Source of the DNA: Yersinia pekkanenii
GTDB taxonomy: Bacteria > Pseudomonadota > Gammaproteobacteria > Enterobacterales > Enterobacteriaceae
DNA length: 64,000 bases
Direction of reading: 5' to 3'
Assembly: GCF_001152565.1 (NCBI RefSeq)
Contig: NZ_CQAZ01000022.1
Coordinates: forward strand, 1 to 64,000
Below are positions 12,910 to 22,317 of the stretch, one piece after another. The translations under genes and the position numbers were made by a program. How positions within the stretch are numbered: position 1 is the stretch's first letter; each line of letters starts with the position of its first letter. Under the pieces are notes generated by a model. It was not told the origin of the DNA. It saw nothing but the letters and a program-made list of their open reading frames with translations, and ran no database searches.

Positions 12910-13473
12910 ATGAAGAAATTACTGTGGGGCGCTGCCGCGCTGATTATCACCGCGACGTTAGTCGGCTGCAACCAACTGACTCAGTACACACTGAGCGAGC
13001 AGGAAGTTAATGACTATCTGCAAAAACATAATAACTATGAAAAGCAGATTGGTATTCCGGGTTTGGTTGACGCCCATATTACCCTGACACAATTGCAAAG
13101 TCAGATTGGCCGTGCTGAACCCGGTAAAGTGACATTAACTGGCAACGCCAAGGTTGATATCACGTCAATCCTCGGGCCACAAAGTGCCGATATGATCCTG
13201 ACGTTAAAAGCACAACCCACATTTGATCGTGAAAAAGGCGCTATCTTCCTAAAAGATATGGAATTAGTTGATTATACGGTTAAGCCGGAGAAAATGAATT
13301 CGGTGATGAAGGCACTGACGCCTTATTTGAATCAGTCACTGAAGTCATACTTTGATCAGCAACCTGCCTATGTGCTTGACGGTGAAAAGAGTAAAGCAGC
13401 AGCCATGGCGAAAAAACTGGCCAAAGGTTTAGAAGTTAAACCCGGCCAATTAGTCATCCCACTGACTGACTAA
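12910..13473 (+). CDS. yceB: YceB family lipoprotein
   Basis: A 187-residue putative outer-membrane lipoprotein of the YceB (DUF1439) family. A signal peptide ends in the lipobox LVGC with Cys20 as the lipidated residue. The mature part is a predicted BPI/tubular-lipid-binding-like domain (TLTGNAKVDIT, FLKDMELVDY). Function is unknown. It is monocistronic, with a 228-base upstream gap. Confidence 0.9.
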   Translation: MKKLLWGAAALIITATLVGCNQLTQYTLSEQEVNDYLQKHNNYEKQIGIPGLVDAHITLTQLQSQIGRAEPGKVTLTGNAKVDITSILGPQSADMILTLKAQPTFDREKGAIFLKDMELVDYTVKPEKMNSVMKALTPYLNQSLKSYFDQQPAYVLDGEKSKAAAMAKKLAKGLEVKPGQLVIPLTD

Positions 13474-13499
13474 TTGGTACAACATTCCTACGGGGAGGA

Positions 13500-14060
13500 T
13501 CATGCCTCCCCGCTATCTTGCTCGGAGAGTTCATCCCACATCGCTTGCAACGCTTCACGACTCAATTGCGCCAAAGTACGGTAAAACCCGGTGGTCGCGT
13601 GAGCTTCTACTTTACCGAGAAAACGGCCACACCATGGCAGTAAATAGTCGTTAAACAGCGTGATTTGTGCGGTAACTTCATCTTCTGCGGCCTGATCTTC
13701 CAGCCAGGACGCCGCCAGCAATAATCCACCAAAATGGTCTGTTGGCCCTTCACCTAGCGGCATACCACGTTGTTCCAAAAAGGCTCTAACCTCGGCTTGT
13801 GGGCGGGCATCATCATAATCGCTACCATAAGGCGAAACGCTGTGCCCCTCACCCACAAACATGGCATTATAGTCAGCGGCCAACCGTTCTGGCTGATAGT
13901 CCTGTTGCAAGCGAGTCAATAATTCGCCTTGTTCCAGTGGCCAATGCTGTTCCAACTTACCCTGACTGATCAGCGCAAAAAGGGGGTCCAACAGTGGATC
14001 TTGGGGCTGGCGATAAAACAGTGACCCCAGCACCCGGCACACCAAAGAAAAATCATTCAT
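13500..14060 (-). CDS. ycdY: YcdY, TorD/DmsD-family chaperone
   Basis: A 186-residue all-helical protein of the TorD/DmsD/NarJ chaperone family. In E. coli YcdY is reported to stimulate the neighbouring phosphatase YcdX. Family signs include the C-terminal PWCGRFLGKVEAHATT block near 140 and the SPYGSDY stretch near 80. The ATG at 14060 is preceded by AGGAAG at 6-base spacing, which fixes the start; upstream in-frame codons, including the ATG at 14066, are less well placed. It is downstream of and co-directional with ycdX, with a repeat element in between. Confidence 0.9.
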   Translation of the reverse strand: MNDFSLVCRVLGSLFYRQPQDPLLDPLFALISQGKLEQHWPLEQGELLTRLQQDYQPERLAADYNAMFVGEGHSVSPYGSDYDDARPQAEVRAFLEQRGMPLGEGPTDHFGGLLLAASWLEDQAAEDEVTAQITLFNDYLLPWCGRFLGKVEAHATTGFYRTLAQLSREALQAMWDELSEQDSGEA

Positions 14061-14102
14061 CGACATCTTCCTGTTTTTTTTATATTTCTGCATAAACACA
14101 AC

Positions 14103-14196
14103 GGTGACAACGTCACCTCAGACGGCTGACAACCCCCGATGACTCGATGTTAGGCGGTGAGCACGTTGTCAATAACCTGCGGTGACAATGTCACCT
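14103..14196. repeat. Short palindromic repeat element with flanking 16-bp near-duplicates
   Basis: A 60-bp unit (14119-14178) begins CAGACGGCTGACAA and ends TTGTCAATAACCT. It matches, at about 57 of 60 positions, the two ends of the longer element at 19813-19976 (opposite strand), lacking that element's central 104 bp. It is flanked by GGTGACAACGTCACCT (14103-14118) and GGTGACAATGTCACCT (14181-14196), themselves palindromic. It sits just downstream of the ycdX stop. The size and placement of the long copy resemble the YPAL miniature insertions described in yersiniae; this family name is from memory. Confidence 0.7.
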
Positions 14197-14202
14197 ATTG
14201 GT

Positions 14203-14940
14203 TTATAAACCCGCTAATTCGGGGATTGCAGGCCGGCCTCTTAGCTCAAGGTAATCAAGTAACCGCCGTGGGCTGACATTCAAAATACGGTCCGGTGAGA
14301 AATTAACCTCAGCAATGATCCGTTCGCAATGCTCGAAATTCCCCAATGAATAGGCAATATGGGAATCAGATCCTAATGCCAACCAGCCACCCGCATCGCG
14401 AACAGCTTCAGCAATCGCGCGGCAATTAGATTCACTGCCCTTCCGCGAATGTGTAAAGGACGAGTTATTCAATTCCAACGCCACATTATATTTTGCGGCA
14501 GCTTCAGCAATGGCTTGGATATCAACGGGATATTTAGGATTGCCAGGGTGGCTAATGATATGCACATTGCCCTGCGCCATGGTCGCAATCATCGCCTGAG
14601 TATTAGCGGCTTTATCTTGTGGCGGGAATACCGGCTCATGGAAACCAGCAATCAGCAGGTCGACAGCATCAAGCATCGGGCCGGTACAATCGATATCACC
14701 GTCCAGATTCTTAATGTTAGCTTCAATACCCCGCAGAATACCGACACCATCAACCAGGCGTGGCCATACCTGCATATTCATAAAGTGCCAATAATGAGGC
14801 GCATCGGCCATATCCGGGCCATGGTCGGTAATAGCAAACAACTTAATGTTTTTTATCTTAGCTTCGGCGATATAATCGTGCAGGGTACTGTAAGCATGGG
14901 TGCTGGCAACAGTATGCATATGTAAATCAACAGGATACAT
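14203..14940 (-). CDS. ycdX: YcdX, PHP-domain phosphatase
   Basis: A 245-residue PHP-domain metalloenzyme with a trinuclear zinc site in the E. coli homologue, shown there to have phosphatase activity and to influence swarming. Metal ligands are visible: DLHMH at 5-9 (H7, H9), DHGPD near 40, and the [11 protein letters not shown] and ALGSDSH segments near 160-195. The ATG at 14940 has GGAG at 6-base spacing and gives exactly the E. coli length; an in-frame codon 16 residues upstream is rejected. Confidence 0.94.
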   Translation of the reverse strand: MYPVDLHMHTVASTHAYSTLHDYIAEAKIKNIKLFAITDHGPDMADAPHYWHFMNMQVWPRLVDGVGILRGIEANIKNLDGDIDCTGPMLDAVDLLIAGFHEPVFPPQDKAANTQAMIATMAQGNVHIISHPGNPKYPVDIQAIAEAAAKYNVALELNNSSFTHSRKGSESNCRAIAEAVRDAGGWLALGSDSHIAYSLGNFEHCERIIAEVNFSPDRILNVSPRRLLDYLELRGRPAIPELAGL

Positions 14941-15092
14941 GACTACTCCACAAAGTATTTTGAAGCGGGATAGCTTTTTTGCAGGCAAAGCATAGACCGC
15001 TAATGATAGCAGGAATTCTTCTCATCCGCAGTGCTAAAAGCCCTTGCTTGCCTGGCAATCTTGTACCCTATCGAACGGCGCAAAACCTTAAA

Positions 15093-16034
15093 TCAGTAAC
15101 CCCGCGCCATATCGACCAACCCGACAGGCTCCCTACCCGCCTCTATGGCATGGATATTTGCCACCACCTGATCCATTGCAGCCTCAGGCAAAGTGACCGC
15201 AGCAATGTGTGGCGTAATAGTTATCCTTGGGTGGCTCCAGAAAGGATGCATAGAGGGCAATGGCTCTTCAGCAAACACATCTAATGTGGCGGCGGCAATG
15301 TTACCAGTACGCATTGCAGCTAATAAATCCCGTTCTAACAGATGTGTTCCCCGGGCAATATTGATGACATACGCATTAGCATTCAATTGCGAAAAAAGGG
15401 ACTGATTCAAGATACCGGCGGTTTCAGGGGTATTTGGTAGCAGATTAATCAATAATTGTGTTCCCTGTATGCAAACCGGTAAATTTTCTTTCCCCGCAAA
15501 ACTGGTCACGCCATCAATGAGTTTTGCTGTACGGCTCCAGCAACGTACAGTAAAACCAAACTCGGCCAGCTTGCGGGCCACACTGTTACCTAATACACCG
15601 GCACCGAGAATGCTTATGGTGAATTTATCATGCTGATGTGGCACCAATGGCTGCCACTGTTTCTGCTGTTGTTGCAACTGATACTCATCCATTCGGCGGA
15701 AATAACGTAATACATTCGCGACAACATACTCCTGCATTTGCAAAGCCATGCCCGTATCTTCCAGCCGGACTAATGGCACCCCTGTGGGTAATGTGCCAGG
15801 GTGGCGGCGCTGCTGCTCTAAAATAGCATCCACACCGGCCCCCAATGCAAAGATACCTTTCAGTTCAACACGCTTAGCCAGCATTTCCTGCGGAGGCTGC
15901 CAGACAAGAGCATAATCAGCCGGTTGCGTATCACCCCGTCGCCATTGCCTTATCTTTGCCGAAGGCAAACGAGACTGGATACCAGACAACCAGGGTTTTG
16001 CTTCAAAAAACGGATGATAAAAAATAATATTCAT
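15093..16034 (-). CDS. ghrA: GhrA, glyoxylate/hydroxypyruvate reductase A
   Basis: A 2-hydroxyacid dehydrogenase that reduces glyoxylate to glycolate and hydroxypyruvate to glycerate with NADPH. It is 313 residues. The Rossmann loop ILGAGVLGNSVA is near 140, the catalytic arginine lies in NIARGTH near 225 and the catalytic histidine in TPHIAAVT near 280. The start follows the E. coli form (MNIIFYHP matching MDIIFYHP). It is divergent from the serine tRNA gene, as is serX beside ghrA in E. coli. Confidence 0.93.
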   Translation of the reverse strand: MNIIFYHPFFEAKPWLSGIQSRLPSAKIRQWRRGDTQPADYALVWQPPQEMLAKRVELKGIFALGAGVDAILEQQRRHPGTLPTGVPLVRLEDTGMALQMQEYVVANVLRYFRRMDEYQLQQQQKQWQPLVPHQHDKFTISILGAGVLGNSVARKLAEFGFTVRCWSRTAKLIDGVTSFAGKENLPVCIQGTQLLINLLPNTPETAGILNQSLFSQLNANAYVINIARGTHLLERDLLAAMRTGNIAAATLDVFAEEPLPSMHPFWSHPRITITPHIAAVTLPEAAMDQVVANIHAIEAGREPVGLVDMARGY

Positions 16035-16175
16035 TATTGGCCAGCTCCTTGCGAAAGTGCCTGTTAGATTTCCGCGATTAACGGTCAGATGCAAGTGCTA
16101 CCCGCAAGAAATGCCGACGAAATCAGCAAACTGCTGTAACTTTGGCTAAACAGTGACAAAGCCGACATAAGAGGG

Positions 16176-16204
16176 TTGACGCTGAGCACACTTTTGCCTA
16201 CATT
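16176..16204 (+). promoter_or_regulatory. Promoter of the first tRNA-Ser gene
   Basis: TTGACG (16176-16181), 17-base spacer, TACATT (16199-16204), followed by a GC-containing discriminator, about 43 bases before the tRNA. It is a near-consensus sigma-70 promoter typical of stable RNA genes. Confidence 0.75.
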
Positions 16205-16246
16205 ACGCCGGTCAACAACATTTTACGGGGTTGGCAGTAGTAACAC

Positions 16247-16336
16247 GGTGAGGTGTCTGAGTGGCTGAAGGAGCACGCCTGGAAAGTGTGTATACGCGTA
16301 AGCGTATCGAGGGTTCGAACCCCTCCCTCACCGCCA
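16247..16336 (+). tRNA. tRNA-Ser (anticodon GGA)
   Basis: A 90-base class II tRNA with a long variable arm. The acceptor stem GGTGAGG pairs with CCTCACC, followed by discriminator G and an encoded CCA. Anticodon GGA is at 16281-16283 and the T-loop GGTTCGAAC is present. It corresponds to E. coli serW/serX, which also neighbours ghrA. A second copy lies 1.4 kb downstream and differs at two positions. Confidence 0.97.
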
Positions 16337-16600
16337 TATTACGTCAGCAGATGAATTGGTCTGCTGCATCAAAAACGGCAATTGGTAGCAATTCTGGTGG
16401 ATATCCTAGCACTTGTTATTCAGATTGCCGTTTCTTATTTGAGTCGCACTGAATTTATTTCCCGCAACCACCTAATATTATCTATTACTCCATTAATTAC
16501 CAAATGCCCTGCTTATTAATTGAGTGTATTTCATACCCAAGTTATATGTTACAACGCTGAGGGATATTAATTTTATAATATTAGCCTTAGAGGTGTAACG

Positions 16601-17497
16601 ATGAAAAAAACTAAGTTTATTACTTTATTATTTTCGCTTGTTTTTACCCTTCCTACCTTAGCTTCGCCTTTAATTGTGGCTCACCGCGCGGGGACAGCCG
16701 ATTATCCAGAGAATACTCGGTATGCCATCGATATGGCACTGAAGAATGAGGCGGATATTATTTGGTTAAGCATTCAATTTAGTAAAGATGGTATTCCGGT
16801 GCTGTATCGCCCCAGTGATCTGCAAAGCCTGACTAACGCCAGTGAGCCTGGGCCAGTATCAGCCTATACATGGGAAGAATTAAGGCTATTAGATGCGGCT
16901 TATTACTTCAATACTGATGGTCAATATACTTATCGTGGGAGAGGCGTTAAAATCCCTTCATTGCTACAGATCATTACCTCCTATCCCAAAGTAAATTTCA
17001 TTCTTGATATTAAATCACCGGATACTGACCCATTAACAATGGCAAATACGCTAGACCGATTGATAAGCGAGACTAATTCTTTTGATCGGGTAAGATTCTA
17101 TTCTACTGAAAAAAGATATCTGGATGCATTACCTGACTATATTAATAAATTTGAACCCCGTAATCTGACCCGTAAAATTCTTGCAAACTCAGTTATGGCC
17201 AATAACTGTAAAGTTGCCAAAAAAAGAGGAGCCAAATTAATCAATAGCTCAGATAAATATCATGCATTCGAATTAAGGCGCGATGTAAAAGTCGTCGAAA
17301 AACTAACCCTTAGTAGAGGGGTATCTCGAGCACAATTGGTATGGAATCAACAGGCTATGGCCTGCTTTAAGAAAAATAATGACACAAAAATCTTGCTGAT
17401 AGGGGTAAATTCTTATGAAGACTATCAATTGGCTGAAAACCTGGGTGCAGATTATATCATGGTAGACTCCCCAGCAACCGCCAGATACTGGCGTTAA
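16601..17497 (+). CDS. Secreted GDPD-fold protein, catalytic site degenerate
   Basis: A 298-residue protein with a signal peptide (cleavage probably after Ala21) and a glycerophosphodiester phosphodiesterase (GDPD) TIM-barrel pattern. The first motif is kept as HRAGTADYPENT (H28, E37). The usual E-L-D metal-binding triplet is W55-L56-S57; the HD after DG-x-PV is R70-P71; and the Glu of the E-I-K strand is D136. These changes suggest loss of classical activity or a different reaction. Codon usage looks more AT-rich than in neighbours, and the gene is enclosed by two tRNA-Ser copies, so it may have been gained at a tRNA site. An atypical phosphodiesterase is the alternative. Confidence 0.75.
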   Translation: MKKTKFITLLFSLVFTLPTLASPLIVAHRAGTADYPENTRYAIDMALKNEADIIWLSIQFSKDGIPVLYRPSDLQSLTNASEPGPVSAYTWEELRLLDAAYYFNTDGQYTYRGRGVKIPSLLQIITSYPKVNFILDIKSPDTDPLTMANTLDRLISETNSFDRVRFYSTEKRYLDALPDYINKFEPRNLTRKILANSVMANNCKVAKKRGAKLINSSDKYHAFELRRDVKVVEKLTLSRGVSRAQLVWNQQAMACFKKNNDTKILLIGVNSYEDYQLAENLGADYIMVDSPATARYWR

Positions 17498-17572
17498 ATC
17501 AACGTTATTTGCCGGTGATTTATGCGATATGCACGCGGAATAACCAGATGAATAGCCACGGAGAAATACTAC

Positions 17573-17601
17573 TTGACCATCAGGCCAGCGATCCCTATAG
17601 T
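17573..17601 (+). promoter_or_regulatory. Promoter of the second tRNA-Ser gene
   Basis: TTGACC (17573-17578), 17-base spacer, TATAGT (17596-17601), then a GC-rich discriminator (ACCGCCCCG) of the stringent-control type. It differs in sequence from the promoter of the first copy, so each tRNA is independently transcribed. Confidence 0.75.
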
Positions 17602-17637
17602 ACCGCCCCGTTGCAGTGCGTAGCGCGGTAACGTAAC

Positions 17638-17727
17638 GGTGAGGTGTCTGAGTGGCTGAAGGAGCACGCCTGGAAAGTGTGTATACGCGTAAGTGTATCG
17701 AGGGTTCGAACCCCTCTCTCACCGCCA
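17638..17727 (+). tRNA. tRNA-Ser (anticodon GGA), second copy
   Basis: Ninety bases, identical to the copy at 16247 except for C to T in the variable arm and C to T at the base pairing with G7 of the acceptor stem, which becomes a G-T wobble. Anticodon GGA and the encoded CCA are intact, so it should be functional. A strong terminator follows. Confidence 0.96.
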
Positions 17728-17736
17728 TATTCGAGC

Positions 17737-17766
17737 AAAAGGCTCTGACGAAAGTCAGGGCCTTTT
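17737..17766 (+). terminator. tRNA-Ser terminator
   Basis: AAAAGGCTCTGAC GAAA GTCAGGGCCTTTTT: long stem with a GAAA tetraloop and a T-run, 10 bases after the second tRNA. Confidence 0.9.
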
Positions 17767-17955
17767 TCTTTGCTCTCTGAGTTGGGTTCCATGCTGCTAT
17801 TTCTTCAGTTTCTAACACTTAAGATACAAAATCCATACTAGCAAGCATAATAGCTACTTTTCATTTTTTCATGGAGATAATGCTGTTGTCTGACGTGGTC
17901 CTAATCATTTAAAGCATTTTATAAAACCAGCAGTTATTTTATTTCCCGGTAGAGA

Positions 17956-17986
17956 TTGATATACATCTAGATCTCAGCCGTATAAT
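17956..17986 (+). promoter_or_regulatory. Candidate dauA promoter
   Basis: TTGATA (17956-17961), 19-base spacer, TATAAT (17981-17986). The long spacer lowers certainty. It lies 90 bases before dauA in a 310-base gap that otherwise shows nothing. Confidence 0.4.
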
Positions 17987-18075
17987 TGGCGTATCGTGGT
18001 TGTCTGCTACTCGAGACGGACCCTTATCTGGCCCGCCATTTATTTTGTCTTTTCTTTATTTGGTTTACACCTTAG

Positions 18076-19773
18076 ATGAAAACGCACGGAATTAACGGCA
18101 TTAGGCCGTTCAGCGCGATTATTGACGCATGCTGGCGGGAAACCTATACACTTCAACGACTTCTAAAAGATATAATTGCCGGTATTACCGTCGGTATTAT
18201 TGCTATTCCATTAGCCATGGCACTGGCCATTGCCAGTGGTGTCCCACCGCAGTATGGCTTATATACTTCGGCTATCGCCGGTATTGTCATTGCTGTCAGT
18301 GGCGGGTCCCGTTACAGCGTATCCGGCCCGACAGCAGCCTTTGTGGTTATCCTCTATCCCGTATCTCAGCAGTTTGGCTTGGCCGGTTTATTACTGGCGA
18401 CATTGATATCCGGTATATTTTTACTGGCTATGGGCCTGGGCCGGCTTGGGCGCTTAATTGAATATATTCCGTTATCCGTCACCCTCGGCTTCACCTCCGG
18501 GATTGGGATTACGATTGCTACCATGCAGGTAAAGGACTTCTTTGGTTTACACCTCACTACCGTGCCGGAAAACTATGTGGGTAAGGTGGCCGCCTTAGCA
18601 CAAGCGATGCCAACCATTAACCTCAGTGATACGTTAATTGCGACCGTCACCCTGTTGGTGTTAATTCTGTGGCCACGGTTAAAATTAAAGTTACCGGGTC
18701 ACTTACCCGCATTGGTTGCCGGTACAGTCGTGATGGGGGTCTTATCGCTGTTTGATCATCAAGTCGCGACTATTGGCTCACGCTTTGGCTATTTACTGGC
18801 CGATGGCACCCAGGGCCAGGGTATTCCCCCCATCCTGCCGCAATTTGTCCTGCCGTGGAATTTGCCTGCCGCCAATGACCAGCCATTTATATTGGACTGG
18901 GTAACCCTTTCCGCCTTACTGCCCGCCGCCTTTTCGATGGCCATGCTAGGGGCAATTGAGTCATTGCTGTGCGCAGTAGTACTGGATGGCATGACCGGAC
19001 AAAAACATCATTCAAATAGTGAACTGGTAGGTCAAGGACTGGGGAATATAATCGCTCCATTCTTTGGCGGGATAACAGCCACTGCTGCCATTGCTCGTTC
19101 TGCGGCTAACGTCCGCGCGGGTGCAACCTCGCCAGTATCTGCCATTGTTCATGCCCTGCTGGTGTTGCTGGCATTATTGGCACTGGCCCCGATGTTGTCT
19201 TATCTGCCACTGGCTGCCATGGCTTCTCTGCTGTTAATTGTCGCCTGGAACATGAGCGAGGCACATAAAGTCGTTGATCTGCTGCGCCGTGCGCCTAAAG
19301 ACGACATTATCGTGATGCTACTGTGTATGAGCCTGACGGTATTGTTCGACATGGTAATGGCAATAACGGCCGGTATTGTGTTGGCCTCGCTATTGTTTAT
19401 GCGGCGCATTGCGCGAATGACCCGCTTGAGTGAGATACCCACTGCGGTTGATGATAAAACGCTGGTATTGCGCGTAAACGGGCCGCTATTCTTCGCCGCC
19501 GCTGAGCGAATATTTAATGAGTTATTGAGCCGATGTGAAAATTACCACACCATAATTCTGCAATGGGATGCCGTACCAGTACTGGATGCCGGTGGCTTGA
19601 ATGCGTTTCTGCGCTTCACTGAGGCGCTGAGCAAACATCAGCAACTGGTGATCACCGATATCCCTTTCCAGCCCCTGAAGACGCTGGCAAGAGCCAGAGT
19701 GAAGCCAATTGAAGGTAGACTGAGTTTTTATGGATCTCTGCCAGAAGCTTTGGCGGCATTACCGGCGAAATAA
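18076..19773 (+). CDS. dauA: DauA, SulP-family C4-dicarboxylate transporter
   Basis: A 565-residue SLC26/SulP inner-membrane transporter. The E. coli homologue (YchM/DauA) takes up succinate and other C4-dicarboxylates aerobically at acidic pH. The N-terminal membrane domain has about 14 hydrophobic segments, including the SulP signature [20 protein letters not shown] near 45-65, and the cytoplasmic C-terminal STAS domain runs from about 435 to the end with VPVLDAGG near 500. It is convergent with kdsA; a palindromic insertion element fills the gap after the stop. Confidence 0.93.
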   Translation: MKTHGINGIRPFSAIIDACWRETYTLQRLLKDIIAGITVGIIAIPLAMALAIASGVPPQYGLYTSAIAGIVIAVSGGSRYSVSGPTAAFVVILYPVSQQFGLAGLLLATLISGIFLLAMGLGRLGRLIEYIPLSVTLGFTSGIGITIATMQVKDFFGLHLTTVPENYVGKVAALAQAMPTINLSDTLIATVTLLVLILWPRLKLKLPGHLPALVAGTVVMGVLSLFDHQVATIGSRFGYLLADGTQGQGIPPILPQFVLPWNLPAANDQPFILDWVTLSALLPAAFSMAMLGAIESLLCAVVLDGMTGQKHHSNSELVGQGLGNIIAPFFGGITATAAIARSAANVRAGATSPVSAIVHALLVLLALLALAPMLSYLPLAAMASLLLIVAWNMSEAHKVVDLLRRAPKDDIIVMLLCMSLTVLFDMVMAITAGIVLASLLFMRRIARMTRLSEIPTAVDDKTLVLRVNGPLFFAAAERIFNELLSRCENYHTIILQWDAVPVLDAGGLNAFLRFTEALSKHQQLVITDIPFQPLKTLARARVKPIEGRLSFYGSLPEALAALPAK

Positions 19774-19812
19774 CCATTATCGCGATCAAAAAAGGCAGCA
19801 TAGAGCTGCCTG

Positions 19813-19976
19813 AGGTTATTGACAACGTGCTCACCACGGAGAGAACAGGCAGACAGTAAAGACGCCGTAACCCCATACTTGGGGGCTCGAGCCGCGCCAT
19901 CCCTGGCGTGGACGCTTTACTCTTCTGGCTATCCTCTCCGCCTAACATTGAGTCATCCGGGTTTGTCAGCCGTCTG
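19813..19976. mobile_element. 164-bp palindromic miniature insertion element (YPAL-like)
   Basis: It lies between the convergent genes dauA and kdsA. The ends are AGGTTATTGACAAC and TTTGTCAGCCGTCTG. Inside, GGAGAG and CTCTCC, then AGTAAAG and CTTTACT, make the whole unit an imperfect long stem. It follows the dauA terminator-like stem GGCAGC/GCTGCC (19793-19809), which has no T-run, as if the insertion split the terminator. The outer 60 bp recur at 14119-14178. Size, palindromic form and position just after a stop codon fit the YPAL class recalled from the Yersinia literature. Confidence 0.7.
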
Positions 19977-19998
19977 GCTTATTCGTAAAGGTTTTCGT

Positions 19999-20883
<885 letters not shown>

Positions 20884-20957
20884 TTAATTACAGCCGGTTA
20901 TGCCAACAACAAAGAGCGATTACACTACGTTGTGGCACCACCGCCATAGAACAGAGA

Positions 20958-21767
20958 TTAGTGCAATGTCACTCGTTGTTGTTCAATGGAGTGGATCTGC
21001 ATTTTTATCATTTCGGCTATCGGGTCTTCTGGGCATTGCTCAACAAAATAGCTTAAATCAGAGATGGCAATGTGATTGCAATCCAGTTGGGCATAAATTA
21101 GGCCACGATCGCGGATTTCATACGGGTCATCGGGATCAAAAGCCAATACCGCTTCACTGGCACGTAATGCCAGCTCCATCTGTTTCTCTTCCATTAATGC
21201 CGCTTTCAGCGTGTCGAGCATTTTACGCACAATCAGAGTGTTTTCCGCTTCGTCGAGATCTTCATCTTCCAATTCGGCACTCAACCCCAGATTACCTTTG
21301 ATCCACACTTCCAGCATATGCTCGTTCAGTGTTTCACCGTTCAACGGATTAATCAGCCACATTTCTTCGTCTAACCAATCAGCACGAAGAATTAATTGAG
21401 TTGGAAAGATAACTGGCATCAGTGGCAGATCCAACTGATGGGCAATATGCAGGAAAATAACCCCTAGCGACACGGGTGTTCCCTGCCGCTTATCCAGTAC
21501 TTTATCCAGCCAGATAGCGTCTGACAGGCGATATACCCCCCCTGCACCGCCAAATTTCCATTTGCGATAAAATAGATCGATAAGCACTTCTAATTGCTGA
21601 TCCTGATTGAAATCGGCGGGCATCGCTGCCCGAGCATCATCGACGAGCTGTTGCAGTTGTCTGCGCACATCAGCCAGTGGAAAATCCTGTCGAATCTCCT
21701 GGGTAACCAGTAACACCCCATCACACAGGGACGCGTTGTTAAATTCGAAATCAGCAATGCTACTCAT
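20958..21767 (-). CDS. sirB1: SirB1 (YchA), transglutaminase-like/TPR protein
   Basis: A 269-residue SirB1-family protein, the same length as E. coli. The N-terminal transglutaminase-like SirB1 domain covers about 1-170 (GVYRLSDAIWLDKVL near 78) and the C-terminal TPR-like helices include DRGLIYAQLDCNHIAISDLSYF near 225-245. Biochemical function is unproven. It overlaps the sirB2 stop by four bases, giving translational coupling. Confidence 0.92.
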   Translation of the reverse strand: MSSIADFEFNNASLCDGVLLVTQEIRQDFPLADVRRQLQQLVDDARAAMPADFNQDQQLEVLIDLFYRKWKFGGAGGVYRLSDAIWLDKVLDKRQGTPVSLGVIFLHIAHQLDLPLMPVIFPTQLILRADWLDEEMWLINPLNGETLNEHMLEVWIKGNLGLSAELEDEDLDEAENTLIVRKMLDTLKAALMEEKQMELALRASEAVLAFDPDDPYEIRDRGLIYAQLDCNHIAISDLSYFVEQCPEDPIAEMIKMQIHSIEQQRVTLH

Positions 21768-22165
21768 AGATATCCCATCAGCAGTGGTAACTTAGTTGTT
21801 GCCAGTTTGACAATCAAATACAGGCAACCCAATGCGAGTATAAAGGCAAGCCAGCGACGATTCTGGCTCTGGGTTCGCTTACCTAATGCAACATAGCCAA
21901 GCAGGATATAGATAATAACGCCAAACAACTTTTCAGTCAGCCATGTTCCTTGCGGACTGAAAGGGTAAAATCCAGTAATAAAAATCAAGACAATGCCGCT
22001 AACAAACAGCAGCGTATCATTGATGTGCGGCGTTATTTTTACCCAGCGTTTTTCCATCATGGCTGAACCGCGACATTTCCAAAAAAAACGGAGTACCAAC
22101 AGCGTAATACTGATAACCACTGTGAGTAAATGCAAATACTTCATGGCGATGTAATCAACCCACAT
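21764..22165 (-). CDS. sirB2: SirB2 (YchQ), inner-membrane protein
   Basis: A 133-residue SirB-family membrane protein with four hydrophobic helices; function unknown. The N-terminal KYLHLLTVVISI and the internal PHINDTLLFVSGI pattern are typical. The start could be the first Met or Met8; the former is kept because no better-spaced ribosome site was seen. It overlaps sirB1 by four bases. Confidence 0.88.
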   Translation of the reverse strand: MWVDYIAMKYLHLLTVVISITLLVLRFFWKCRGSAMMEKRWVKITPHINDTLLFVSGIVLIFITGFYPFSPQGTWLTEKLFGVIIYILLGYVALGKRTQSQNRRWLAFILALGCLYLIVKLATTKLPLLMGYL

Positions 22166-22317
22166 GATTCTTGCTTCCTTATCTTACCCTGCTTAATTGG
22201 CATTGCCGCGAGGTTATCAGCTCGCGTCTACACCAATGACTTGGGGATATATTAATTATTTGTCGTTTTTATTATTCGTCACAGAATAAATTGTACATAA
22301 AGCCGGAGTTTTCTTGA

